Positions 52,647-60,711 of a DNA stretch of 64,000 bases are shown here, in pieces. A program made the translations under genes and the position numbers. The notes beneath the pieces were generated by a model. That model was not told the origin of the DNA. It saw nothing but the letters and a program-made list of their open reading frames with translations, and did no database searches. How positions within the stretch are numbered: position 1 is the first letter of the stretch; every line of letters starts with the position of its first letter. Source of the DNA: JAGVSR01 sp033765145 (GTDB lineage: Bacteria > Pseudomonadota > Alphaproteobacteria > Rhizobiales > Hyphomicrobiaceae); assembly GCA_033765145.1 (NCBI GenBank), contig JANRIH010000009.1:62001-126000 (forward strand). Direction: 5' to 3'.

Positions 52647-54095
52647 ATGAATGATCAACTCACGACGGTCACAACCGTCTTCATCGAATTCTACTACTGG
52701 ACGACGGTCGTCTTCATGTTCCTCATTCACGTGGGGTTCTGCATGTACGAGGTCGGCGTGAGCCGCCGTCGGAACCACATGCACACGCTCATGAAGAACA
52801 CGATGGCGATTCCGCTCGTCACCTTGACCTTCTTCCTGTTCGGATGGTGGATCTACTTCGCTTTCCCCAGCGGCTTCTACTGGTACAATTTCGTCCCGGA
52901 TCCCTTGCCCTATGATCCCAATCTCGTCGCGGCACCCAACAGCCCGCTCATGGGCACGCATCTATCGGGAGCCAACGCGACCGACGCCGCTGCGGGCATC
53001 ACAGCCGATGGGCTCAACGGCGCCGCGACGTGGCATCGCCTAAACGGCGTCTTCTGGGCCGCGTTCCTGCTCTTCTCCATCACAACGGCATCGATCATTT
53101 CGGGTGCCGTCATCGAGCGCATCCGGTCGGGCGCATTCTGGATCATCGCGGTCTGGGTCGGATCGGTCACGTGGATCACGGATGCGGCCTGGGGCTGGAG
53201 CGCCACGGGCTGGATGGTCAAGTATCTCGGCTATCACGATGCCTATGCTTCGGGCGTGGTGCATGCCATTGCCGGCGGATCGGCGCTCGCGGTCTTGATC
53301 GTCCTCGGACCGCGGATCGGAAAGTTCCGCGCGGATGGCACGCCGCGTGAGATTCCGCCGCACAATCCCTGGCTCGTGACGATTGGCCTCTTCCTCATCT
53401 ACACGGGCTTCTGGGGCTTTTACGCCGCCTGCAACATTCCGATGATCGCGCCCGCGACGATCGCAGGTCAGATCACCGGCGAGACATGGACCGCAACGAA
53501 CATCTATCTGACACCGACGACGCTCAGCGCCATCACCTTCAACTTCCTGATGTCGCTCTCCGGCGGCATGATGGCGGGCTACATCATCTCGAAAGGTGAT
53601 GCGTTCTGGACGTATTCGCTCGGTCTCGCTGGTGTCATCGCGGCCTCTGCGGGCAACGATCTCTACCATCCGATCCAGGCATTTTTCGTCGGTGCCGTCA
53701 TTCCCTGCATCGCCTACAAGATGCACTATTGGGTCGAGCGGACGTTCAAGATCGACGACGCTGTCGGTGCTGTCGCGGTGCACGGCTACAACGGCTTCAT
53801 GGGTGTGGTCGCGGCCGGCTTCATCCTATGGGGCGCGCCAAGCTCTCCCTACGAGGGCTTCGCGCAGATCAACCCCGTCGGCAACTTCCTCGGTGCGATG
53901 ATCATGTTCTGGGGGCTCGGGTTCATCCCTACGCTGATCCTGACACTCATCATCAATGCATTCGGTCTCCTGCGCGTGCCGCCCGAAGTGGAGATCGCCG
54001 GTCTCGATGTCGTCGGTCAGAATATCTACGACGAAGCCGTCAACGAGGTGCGTCAGGCCGAGATCGGCGCGCTTTCCCAACTGCCTGCTCGCTAA
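52647..54095 (+). CDS. Amt-family ammonium/methylammonium channel 2
   Basis: The 482-residue inner-membrane protein is a second Amt channel, with FLIHVGFCMYEVGVSRRRN near the start, pore residues D198, H206 (HDAYASGVVH) and H379 (AVHGYNG), and an extra acidic/Pro loop of about 25 residues (84-125) absent from Amt1. Like Amt1 it has HDAY where canonical channels have DFAGG. No glnK is beside it; instead a one-helix microprotein follows after 12 bases. It is divergent from mgdA. Confidence 0.9.
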   Translation: MNDQLTTVTTVFIEFYYWTTVVFMFLIHVGFCMYEVGVSRRRNHMHTLMKNTMAIPLVTLTFFLFGWWIYFAFPSGFYWYNFVPDPLPYDPNLVAAPNSPLMGTHLSGANATDAAAGITADGLNGAATWHRLNGVFWAAFLLFSITTASIISGAVIERIRSGAFWIIAVWVGSVTWITDAAWGWSATGWMVKYLGYHDAYASGVVHAIAGGSALAVLIVLGPRIGKFRADGTPREIPPHNPWLVTIGLFLIYTGFWGFYAACNIPMIAPATIAGQITGETWTATNIYLTPTTLSAITFNFLMSLSGGMMAGYIISKGDAFWTYSLGLAGVIAASAGNDLYHPIQAFFVGAVIPCIAYKMHYWVERTFKIDDAVGAVAVHGYNGFMGVVAAGFILWGAPSSPYEGFAQINPVGNFLGAMIMFWGLGFIPTLILTLIINAFGLLRVPPEVEIAGLDVVGQNIYDEAVNEVRQAEIGALSQLPAR

Positions 54096-54107
54096 AGGAG
54101 AGATACC

Positions 54108-54326
54108 ATGTTGTTGACCATTGGGCTGCCGAGCTGGGCGGTGGACTTGAAGACCGTCGGTGCCATCTATCCGTTCCAAGGGACGGAGACTGCCATGGCG
54201 ATCGCGGCCCTCGTGTTCTGGATTCTCTGGCACATCATTCAGATAGGCCAGGAGAACGCGGAACTTCGCGAAAAGCGTGATCACGTCGACAAGGAGAACG
54301 CCCGCAAGGCGATCGAGCGCTACTGA
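54108..54326 (+). CDS. Single-TM microprotein downstream of amt2 (YPF-x-G-x-E motif), 72 aa
   Basis: The 72-residue protein starts 12 bases after the amt2 stop behind a clear AAAGGAG site. It has the motif GAIYPFQGTETA at residues 18-29, one transmembrane helix (about 29-48) and a charged, probably helical tail (NAELREKRDHVDKENARKAI). The motif and topology match the microprotein after amt1 (38871-39062), although the tails differ. This repeated pairing suggests a dedicated Amt partner. No known family was recognised. Confidence 0.82.
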   Translation: MLLTIGLPSWAVDLKTVGAIYPFQGTETAMAIAALVFWILWHIIQIGQENAELREKRDHVDKENARKAIERY

Positions 54327-54333
54327 GATGATC

Positions 54334-54369
54334 GCGGCAGGCCTGGTGTCTGGCATCCGGGCCTGCCGC
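54334..54369 (+). terminator. Hairpin after the amt2 unit
   Basis: GCGGCAGGCC (54334-54343) and GGCCTGCCGC (54360-54369) are perfect 10-base arms, followed by TCCTTGCTTAT, a weak T-tract. It probably ends the amt2-microprotein transcript before mgsA, whose own promoter lies at 54622-54638. The rest of 54370-54687 holds no supported gene. Confidence 0.55.
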
Positions 54370-54621
54370 TCCTTGCTTATATGCCGCCGGTTCTCTCGAT
54401 CGATCGACCGCTGATCCCTTTCGATTGATCGTCGGCAATCCTTGCGGGCGGAAGGCCGGCGCATTGCCGGGCGCGCAACGGGCGCCCACCCGATCCTCGC
54501 TTCAGGTTCGCCAGAACTCTCGTGAGGCTCTTGCTAGCTCTCGTTAGACTTCGGCCGGGAGTGGACCTTGGCGCTTGAGCCCTGCGATTTTGGGGGCTCT
54601 CCTGACAGGAAACAAACATTC

Positions 54622-54638
54622 TTGGCAGTTGAAAAGCT
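54622..54638 (+). promoter_or_regulatory. Candidate sigma-54 promoter of mgsABC-gmaS
   Basis: TTGGCAGTTGAAAAGCT carries GG (54624-54625) and GC (54636-54637) exactly 10 bases apart; the -24 part (TTGGCA) is good, the -12 part (AAGCT) moderate. Start expected near 54649, about 40 bases before mgsA. An NtrC-type activator site was not identified. Confidence 0.55.
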
Positions 54639-54687
54639 TTCCTGAGATTGGTAGTCTTCACGACAATCGTCGGTCAGGAGGTGGCAA

Positions 54688-55587
54688 ATGTGCGGGATCG
54701 TTGGCCTGTTCATCAAGGATAAGGCGCTCGAGCCGCGCCTCGGGGAACTGACCGCGACGATGCTCGCGACCATGTGCGACCGCGGGCCCGACTCGGCTGG
54801 TTTCGCCGTCTACGGTTCTCAGGCCAAGGGCAAAGCGAAGATCACGATCCAATCGCCGAACCCCGACTCCGATTTCGCCGGTTTGGACAAGGCGCTGTCG
54901 GATGCGATCGGTGCGCCGGTCCAGTTGCAGAAGAGGTCGACGCACGGTGTGCTGACGGTTCCCTCCGCGAAGGTCGATGCGGTGCGCGCGCAGCTCAAGA
55001 ACAACTATCCGAAGATCCGCACGATGGGCGTCGGCGACGCGATCGAAATCTACAAAGAGGTCGGATATCCGACCGACGTCGCCAAGCAGTTCCATCTGTC
55101 CCAGATGACCGGATCGCATGCGATCGGGCACACGCGCATGGCGACCGAGAGTGCTGTCACGACGATGGGCGCTCATCCCTTCTCGACGGGTCCCGATCAG
55201 TGCCTCGTGCACAACGGCTCGCTCTCCAATCATCACAATCTGAAGCGCCTGCTCGCCAAGGACGGCATCACGTTCGAGACCGAGAACGACAGCGAGGTCG
55301 CCGCCGCCTATCTGACGTGGCGGATGAAGCAGGGGCTCAATCTCGGCCAGGCGCTGGAAAAGTCGATCGACGATCTCGACGGCTTCTTTACATTCGTCGT
55401 CGGGACGAAGAATGGCTTCGGCGTCATCCGTGACCCCATTGCCTGCAAACCCGCCATCATGGCCGAGACGGATCAGTACGTCGCATTCGGTTCGGAATAT
55501 CGCGCGCTCGCCGGGCTGCCGGGAATCGAGACCGCAAAGGTCTGGGAACCCGAGCCCGGTACCGCCTATTTCTGGGAGCGGAATTGA
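54688..55587 (+). CDS. mgsA: N-methylglutamate synthase subunit A (glutamine amidotransferase domain)
   Basis: The 299-residue protein is a class II (Ntn) amidotransferase: after Met removal Cys2 of MCGIVGLF is the nucleophile, with RGPDSAGFAVYG, GHTRMATES and VHNGSLSN motifs. In N-methylglutamate synthase it is expected to process the gamma-glutamylmethylamide made by GmaS and release methylamine for transfer, as glutaminase does in glutamate synthase. A good GGAGG site lies at 54677-54681. It begins mgsABC. Confidence 0.93.
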   Translation: MCGIVGLFIKDKALEPRLGELTATMLATMCDRGPDSAGFAVYGSQAKGKAKITIQSPNPDSDFAGLDKALSDAIGAPVQLQKRSTHGVLTVPSAKVDAVRAQLKNNYPKIRTMGVGDAIEIYKEVGYPTDVAKQFHLSQMTGSHAIGHTRMATESAVTTMGAHPFSTGPDQCLVHNGSLSNHHNLKRLLAKDGITFETENDSEVAAAYLTWRMKQGLNLGQALEKSIDDLDGFFTFVVGTKNGFGVIRDPIACKPAIMAETDQYVAFGSEYRALAGLPGIETAKVWEPEPGTAYFWERN

Positions 55588-55588
55588 C

Positions 55589-56275
55589 ATGCGGACCATC
55601 GACCTCGACGCCACGCCGCTGCGCGAGCTGAACGAGGAACTGCACCGGCAGGGCGACGGCACGAACGACAGCGAATGGGAGATCCTCAATCCGCGCGGCC
55701 AACATGCGGTCGCGGTCGGTGTCGACGCTCCGATCAAGGTCGGGATCAAAGGCAGCGTCGGCTACTACTGCGGCGGCATGAACAAGAAGGCCAACATCAC
55801 GGTGCACGGCTCGGCCGGTCCGGGAGTCGCTGAAAACATGATGTCGGGGACGGTGGTCGTCAAAGGTGATGCCAGCCAGTATGCAGGTGCTACGGGCCGC
55901 GGCGGTCTTCTCGTCATCGAAGGCAACGCCGCCTCACGCTGCGGGATCTCGATGAAGGGTATCGACATCGTCGTGCGTGGGAGCATCGGGCACATGTCTG
56001 CGTTCATGGCGCAGAGCGGGCATCTCGTCGTGCTCGGCGACGCCGGCGATGCGCTCGGTGACAGTATCTACGAGGCGAAGCTCTTCGTGCGCGGAAGCGT
56101 CAAGAGCCTCGGAGCCGACTGCATCGAGAAGGAAATGCGGCCCGAGCATCACAAGGCGCTTTCAGGCCTGCTCGAGAAGGCCGGCATCACCGACGTCAAG
56201 ACGAGCGAGTTCAAGCGCTACGGTTCGGCGCGCAAACTCTACAACTTCAACATCGATAATGCGGATGCCTACTGA
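55589..56275 (+). CDS. mgsB: N-methylglutamate synthase subunit B (GltB C-terminal-like)
   Basis: The 228-residue protein is a right-handed beta-helix of the GXGXG type, with repeated glycine patterns such as GSVGYYCGGMNKKANITVHG, GVAENMMSGTVVVKGDA and GHLVVLGDAGDALGDS. It corresponds to the C-terminal structural domain of glutamate synthase large subunit. ATG 55589 overlaps the region of the mgsA stop by one base spacing; an earlier in-frame start overlaps mgsA. It ends in a TGATG overlap with mgsC. Confidence 0.92.
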   Translation: MRTIDLDATPLRELNEELHRQGDGTNDSEWEILNPRGQHAVAVGVDAPIKVGIKGSVGYYCGGMNKKANITVHGSAGPGVAENMMSGTVVVKGDASQYAGATGRGGLLVIEGNAASRCGISMKGIDIVVRGSIGHMSAFMAQSGHLVVLGDAGDALGDSIYEAKLFVRGSVKSLGADCIEKEMRPEHHKALSGLLEKAGITDVKTSEFKRYGSARKLYNFNIDNADAY

Positions 56276-57609
56276 TGACGTACCATAATCCGCCGACCAC
56301 GCCGCGCACGTCGGCGACATTCGACGACTACACGCTGTCCGAAATTCGCCGCGCCGCCGCGACCGGCATCTACGACATTCGAGGCGGAGGCGCCAAACGC
56401 AAGGTTCCGCATTTCGACGACCTCCTCTTTCTCGGCGCATCGATGTCGCGCTATCCGCTCGAAGGTTATCGGGAGCGGTGCTCGACGACGGTGACGCTCG
56501 GCACGCGGTTCGCGAAGAAGCCGATCGAGCTCAAGATCCCGATCACGATTGCCGGCATGAGCTTCGGTTCGCTCTCGGCACAGGCGAAGGATGCGCTCGG
56601 ACGCGGCGCGACGATCGCCGGCACGTCGACAACCACGGGCGACGGCGGCATGACGCCGGAAGAGCGCGGCCAGTCGAAAACGCTCGTCTATCAATATCTG
56701 CCCTCGCGCTACGGCATGAACCCGGACGATCTCCGGAAGGCGGACGCGATCGAAGTCGTCGTCGGTCAGGGCGCCAAGCCCGGCGGCGGCGGCATGCTGC
56801 TCGGTCAGAAGATCTCGGATCGCGTTGCAGAGATGCGCACGCTTCCGAAGGGCATCGATCAGCGCTCTGCGTGCCGGCATCCCGACTGGACGGGGCCGGA
56901 CGACCTTGAAATCAAGATTCTCGAGTTGCGCGAGATCACCGACTGGCAGAAGCCGATCTACATCAAATGCGGCGGCGCGCGCCCCTATTACGACGTCGCG
57001 CTTGCGGTCAAGGCCGGGGCCGACGTCGTCGTCGTCGACGGCATGCAGGGCGGCACGGCTGCGACGCAGGAAGTCTTCATCGAGCACGTCGGCCAGCCGA
57101 CGCTCGCCTGCATCCGTCCCGCCGTGCAGGCGCTGCAGGATCTCGGCATGCATCGCAAGGTGCAGCTCATCGTGTCAGGCGGCATCCGCAATGGCGCGGA
57201 CGTCGCGAAAGCATTGGCGCTCGGAGCCGATGCCGTTGCGATCGGGTCGGCGGCGCTGGTCGCACTCGGCGACAACGATCCGGCACTCAACGAGGAGTAC
57301 GCCAAGCTCAACACACGCGCGGGATGTTACGACGACTGGCACGAAGGCAAGGACCCGGCCGGTATCACGACGCAGGACCCCGAGCTTGCGAAGCGTCTCG
57401 ACCCCGTCCGCGCCGGCCGGCGGCTCGCCAACTATCTCAAGGTGATGACCCTCGAAGTGCAGACCATCGCGCGCGCGTGCGGGCACAACAACATCCACAA
57501 CCTAGAGCCGGAAGATCTTTGCGCACTGACGATCGAGGCCGCGGCCATGGCGCGCGTGCCGCTCGCAGGAACGAGCTGGATCCCCGGACAAGGACAGGGC
57601 GGTCTCTGA
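56275..57609 (+). CDS. mgsC: N-methylglutamate synthase subunit C (GltB FMN-domain-like)
   Basis: The 444-residue protein matches the FMN/synthase domain of glutamate synthase: AGMSFGSLSAQAKDALGRGA, GQGAKPGGGGML, KCGGARPYYDVALAVKAGADVVVVDG and SGGIRNGADVAKALALGADAVAIG. It joins methylamine to 2-oxoglutarate (reductively) to give N-methylglutamate. The C-x-NTCPVG 3Fe-4S motif of glutamate synthases is absent: the place reads GKDPAGITTQ. A terminator hairpin overlaps the stop codon. Confidence 0.93.
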   Translation: MTYHNPPTTPRTSATFDDYTLSEIRRAAATGIYDIRGGGAKRKVPHFDDLLFLGASMSRYPLEGYRERCSTTVTLGTRFAKKPIELKIPITIAGMSFGSLSAQAKDALGRGATIAGTSTTTGDGGMTPEERGQSKTLVYQYLPSRYGMNPDDLRKADAIEVVVGQGAKPGGGGMLLGQKISDRVAEMRTLPKGIDQRSACRHPDWTGPDDLEIKILELREITDWQKPIYIKCGGARPYYDVALAVKAGADVVVVDGMQGGTAATQEVFIEHVGQPTLACIRPAVQALQDLGMHRKVQLIVSGGIRNGADVAKALALGADAVAIGSAALVALGDNDPALNEEYAKLNTRAGCYDDWHEGKDPAGITTQDPELAKRLDPVRAGRRLANYLKVMTLEVQTIARACGHNNIHNLEPEDLCALTIEAAAMARVPLAGTSWIPGQGQGGL

Positions 57610-57624
57610 CCGCCCTTCTTTTTT
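57596..57624 (+). terminator. Intrinsic terminator overlapping the mgsC stop codon
   Basis: AGGGCGGTC and GACCGCCCT (57596-57604, 57608-57616) are perfect 9-base arms around a 3-base loop, followed by TTCTTTTTT. The mgsC stop (57607-57609) lies inside the hairpin, so a ribosome finishing mgsC would cover it. It should lower gmaS transcription unless translation reaches the end of mgsC. Confidence 0.7.
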
Positions 57625-57695
57625 GGTCTCGCCTTCTCGCCGCATCAGTCCCGACTCGCCGCCAAGACAAGCCGCGTTCAAACAAGGAAGCCACC

Positions 57696-59003
57696 ATGAC
57701 CCAAGACTTGTCAGCGATCGCCCGAGAAAAAGGCATCCGCTACTTCATGATCTCCTTCACCGATCTCTTCGGCATGCAGCGGGCGAAGCTGGCACCGGCC
57801 GCGGCCATCGCGGACATGCAGAAGGACGGGGCGGGGTTCGCTGGTTTCGCGACGTGGCTCGATATGACGCCGGCGCATCCGGACATGTTCGCGATGCCGG
57901 ACCCCGCGTCGATCATCCAGCTGCCGTGGAAGAAGGAAGTTGCCTGGGTCGCGGCCGATCTCGTCATGGACGACAAGCTCGTCGAGCAGTGCCCGCGTGT
58001 CGTCCTGAAACGGCAGATGAAGAAAGCGGCCGAACTCGAGCTGTACATGCGCACGGGCGTCGAGTGCGAATACTTCCTGATCAACTCCGACGGCACGGCG
58101 ATCTCGGACTGCAAGGACGTCGCGTCGAAGCCCTGCTACGATCAGCAGGCGCTCATGCGCCGCTACGACGTCGTGTCGGAAATCTGCGACTACATGCTGG
58201 AATTGGGCTGGGGTCCCTACCAGAACGACCACGAGGACGCGAACGGCCAGTTCGAGATGAACTGGAATTTCGACGACTGCCTCATCACGGCTGACCGGCA
58301 TTCGTTCTTCAAGTACATGGTGAAGTCGGTCGCGGAAAAGCATGGCCTACGCGCCACGTTCATGCCGAAGCCGTTCACGAATCTGACCGGCAACGGTTGC
58401 CACGTGCACATGTCTGTCTGGGACGAGAACGGCTCGTCGAACGCGTTCTTCGATCCGACCGATGAAATGGGGCTCGCCGCCGTCGGCTACAATTTCCTCG
58501 GCGGGATCATGAAGCATGCGGAATCGATTTCCGCGATCACGAATCCGACCGTCAACTCCTACAAGCGCATCAACGCGCCGCGCACTCTCTCGGGGGCCAC
58601 GTGGTCTCCGAACACGGTGACGTGGACCGGAAACAACCGGACGCACATGGTCCGCGTTCCGGGCAAGGGACGTTTCGAGCTCAGGCTTCCGGACGGTGCG
58701 GCCAATCCTTATCTCTTGCAGGCCGTTATCCTCGCAGCGGGTCTCGACGGCATCGCGTCGAAGGCGCAGCCGGGCAAGCGCTACGACATCGACATGTACC
58801 AGCTCGGTCATACGGTGACGGATGCGCCGCGCCTGCCGCTCAATCTCCTCGATGCGCTGCGCAACTTCGACAAGGATGCGAGCCTCAAGTCTTCGCTCGG
58901 CGACGAGTTCTCAGCCGCCTACATCAAGCTCAAAACGGCCGAGTGGAATTCCTATACGTCGCATCTGACGGAATGGGAGCGGCTCAACACGCTGGATGTC
59001 TGA
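57696..59003 (+). CDS. gmaS: Gamma-glutamylmethylamide synthetase GmaS
   Basis: The 435-residue enzyme is a glutamine-synthetase-like ligase (GS type III-related) that joins methylamine to glutamate with ATP to make gamma-glutamylmethylamide. It has GVECEYFLI, ANGQFEMNW, NGCHVHMSVWD and NPTVNSYKRI, and WTGNNRTHMVRVPGKGRFELRL near the end. ATG 57696 gives the standard N-terminus MTQDLSAIAREKG; upstream sequence is non-homologous. It follows mgsC by 86 bases with a terminator between. It is followed by a strong terminator. Confidence 0.94.
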   Translation: MTQDLSAIAREKGIRYFMISFTDLFGMQRAKLAPAAAIADMQKDGAGFAGFATWLDMTPAHPDMFAMPDPASIIQLPWKKEVAWVAADLVMDDKLVEQCPRVVLKRQMKKAAELELYMRTGVECEYFLINSDGTAISDCKDVASKPCYDQQALMRRYDVVSEICDYMLELGWGPYQNDHEDANGQFEMNWNFDDCLITADRHSFFKYMVKSVAEKHGLRATFMPKPFTNLTGNGCHVHMSVWDENGSSNAFFDPTDEMGLAAVGYNFLGGIMKHAESISAITNPTVNSYKRINAPRTLSGATWSPNTVTWTGNNRTHMVRVPGKGRFELRLPDGAANPYLLQAVILAAGLDGIASKAQPGKRYDIDMYQLGHTVTDAPRLPLNLLDALRNFDKDASLKSSLGDEFSAAYIKLKTAEWNSYTSHLTEWERLNTLDV

Positions 59004-59030
59004 CGCGACCCACCACGGTTCCTCCGCGAG

Positions 59031-59065
59031 AGAGTCCGGCAGCAATGCCGGGCTCTTTTGTTTTG
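59031..59065 (+). terminator. Intrinsic terminator after gmaS
   Basis: AGAGTCCGGCA (59031-59041) pairs with TGCCGGGCTCT (59046-59056) with one G-U pair, capped by a GCAA tetraloop and followed by TTTTG-TTTTG. A textbook terminator for the gmaS transcript. From here to 59353 I see no supported gene. Confidence 0.9.
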
Positions 59066-59353
59066 TGGGGTGGGGAGGAGGGCTGTGAGTGAGTGTAGGT
59101 ATTGGACTAATTGCCGTCATTCACGGTGTCCGCTCGTCTCCGAACCGTGCTCGACTATTCGCGCGGCTCCCAACTTCCCGATTTGCGGGGGGCAAAGGGA
59201 CCGCGCATGCTCGCAGCAATCGCAGGGCAAGGGATCGCCACGTTCGTCGTCACCTCCGACCCGCGTGGGCTTTCGCCGACGGGGCACGCGATACGGCGCG
59301 CTCAAATTGGCCGGAGATGACGATGTGATTGGCTGGGATCGGTCGTGCAACGA

Positions 59354-59605
59354 TCAGTCGAGGATCGTGGGGTATGTCAAGGACGCGCGGGCATGTCGGA
59401 CCGTGCCACCGCGTACAGGGTGGACGACCATTTCCACATGGCGGCTGTAGGCCATAGCGCGGGCAAAGGCCTCTGCGTGCCATTGCAATCGAAAGGACGC
59501 GAGTACCGGACGATCGGCGCCGCAGGCAACGAACCAGCGCTTATCGAAATCCAGACCGACATGAATGCTTTGCGCATCGTTGAAACGAAGGAATTGCGCG
59601 TCCAT
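59354..59605 (-). CDS. Hypothetical protein, 83 aa
   Basis: An 83-residue soluble protein beginning MDAQFLRFNDAQSIHVGLDF, with a strand-rich core (KRWFVACGADRPVLASF) and a helix (HAEAFARAMAYSRH). A GAGAGG site lies at good spacing before ATG 59605. The codon use matches neighbours. I recognise no domain. It may be co-transcribed with the next two minus-strand genes, which are 73 and about 100 bases apart. Confidence 0.55.
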   Translation of the reverse strand: MDAQFLRFNDAQSIHVGLDFDKRWFVACGADRPVLASFRLQWHAEAFARAMAYSRHVEMVVHPVRGGTVRHARASLTYPTILD

Positions 59606-59678
59606 GACGACTATCCTCTCGGGCTGTAGGAACTCCACTGAACGAACCGTGACGGTCGTCGGTCGCAAGTCTACGGAC

Positions 59679-59921
59679 CTATTTCGGGTCGCGCATGCTC
59701 CGGCCCCAGATATCGGGTCGAATGCATTGAGCGGTGCCGAAATCGTTCTCCTTCACGACGCGATCCAACGCTTCGAGCACCGACTTGATACGATAGCGCA
59801 CGTCGCCCCAGGCCTGTGGCAGGAGTTCGACGATCTTGTATTGGCGACCCGCGACCGGGACGGCCGCCTGGTTTGGATCAAGTTCAACCATCTGGCCGAT
59901 ACGGAACCTGTGGCGTGTCAT
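59679..59921 (-). CDS. Conserved hypothetical protein, 80 aa
   Basis: The 80-residue protein begins MTRHRFRIGQMVELDPNQAA, contains VAGRQYKIVELLPQAWGDVRYRIKSVLEALDRVVKENDFG and has a beta-rich N-terminal half. Similar short proteins with HRFRIGQ are common in Hyphomicrobiales, but their function is unknown. A GGAGG site precedes ATG 59921. It may share a transcript with its neighbours on the same strand. Confidence 0.7.
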   Translation of the reverse strand: MTRHRFRIGQMVELDPNQAAVPVAGRQYKIVELLPQAWGDVRYRIKSVLEALDRVVKENDFGTAQCIRPDIWGRSMRDPK

Positions 59922-60024
59922 GGGAAACCTCCACGATGTCGTGAGGCGTGACGGGCAGTTGGAGCAGGTTGCGTCGCCCCGGTTGCAAGCAAGGGGACGA
60001 CGCGCGCCGCTTCGTCAAAGTCGT

Positions 60025-60243
60025 TTAGAGAAGGCGGCCCTTGGCGAAAGCGTCGACCTCGGACTGGGCCTTGGACTTGTCGAGCCCGTATTTGGTCTGG
60101 ACCTGAGAGACAAGGTCGTCCGTGTCCTTGATTGCGGCGATCTCAGTCGCGGAGAACTTGTCCCACTTCTGTGCGATCTCACCGCGCATGCCGGGCGCTG
60201 CGGTGTTCGAAGCTGCAGGCTGCGGCTGTACATTGCTGGTCAT
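60025..60243 (-). CDS. CsbD-like stress protein, 72 aa
   Basis: The protein is small, hydrophilic and helical: IAQKWDKFSATEIAAIKDTDDLVSQVQTKYGLDKSKAQSEVDAFAKGRLL is spread over residues 23-72 and follows the CsbD pattern (KWGKLTD..I....L...IQ..YGI....A..EV..F). CsbD proteins accumulate in general stress; the mechanism is unknown. ATG 60243 has an AGGAG site at good spacing. Upstream lies an AT-rich stretch, which may hold a stress-dependent promoter. Confidence 0.75.
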   Translation of the reverse strand: MTSNVQPQPAASNTAAPGMRGEIAQKWDKFSATEIAAIKDTDDLVSQVQTKYGLDKSKAQSEVDAFAKGRLL

Positions 60244-60264
60244 ATCAAATCTCCTGGAAAACAT

Positions 60265-60711
60265 GGATTAAGCATGCGTTGAACTGAAGAATTCCAGCTC
60301 ATGAAAGTATTTCTACGCTGCGATTGTGTTCTTTGTGTGTTTATGCTGAAATAATTCCAAATATTATTGTGCTTGACATAGATAATAGTTTGGAAGTGAC
60401 ACGAAGTATAAAAATATAATTTTACTGCCGCGCTGTAAAAATTTTGATGATATCAAGTATGCGCAGCGGTCAATATAGTAATTTTATTGCAATAATACTT
60501 TTGCTCCAAGTCATCGATGGCGTTGAAGCTGTGTTGGGGTCTGGACCGATGATCGGCGAACGTTCCTATTCACTTGCTAAAGCCTCAGTCGCCGCCATAG
60601 GTGCCAAGAACGGTGAGTTGGGACGCGACGCCGTGAAGCAAGGGAATTCGAGTAGCTTCTGTTCTGGATCAAAAGCCCACGTAGCCGTGGCTGCAGCATT
60701 GATCTCTAGCC
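60265..60711. other. AT-rich gap with a low-confidence 91-aa frame
   Basis: Bases 60290-60500 are strikingly AT-rich compared with the rest of the window. A frame on the plus strand (60444-60719; MMISSMRSGQYSNFIAIILL, then a hydrophobic stretch) is possible but has no ribosome site, no family and overlaps the next gene by 8 bases. The composition suggests foreign or remnant DNA, or a promoter region for the CsbD-like gene. I do not call a gene here. Confidence 0.35.

Noticed and set aside
59117..59350. 77-residue minus-strand frame after the gmaS terminator
   Set aside because: Arg/Pro-rich, no ribosome site, no family; overlaps other equally poor frames.
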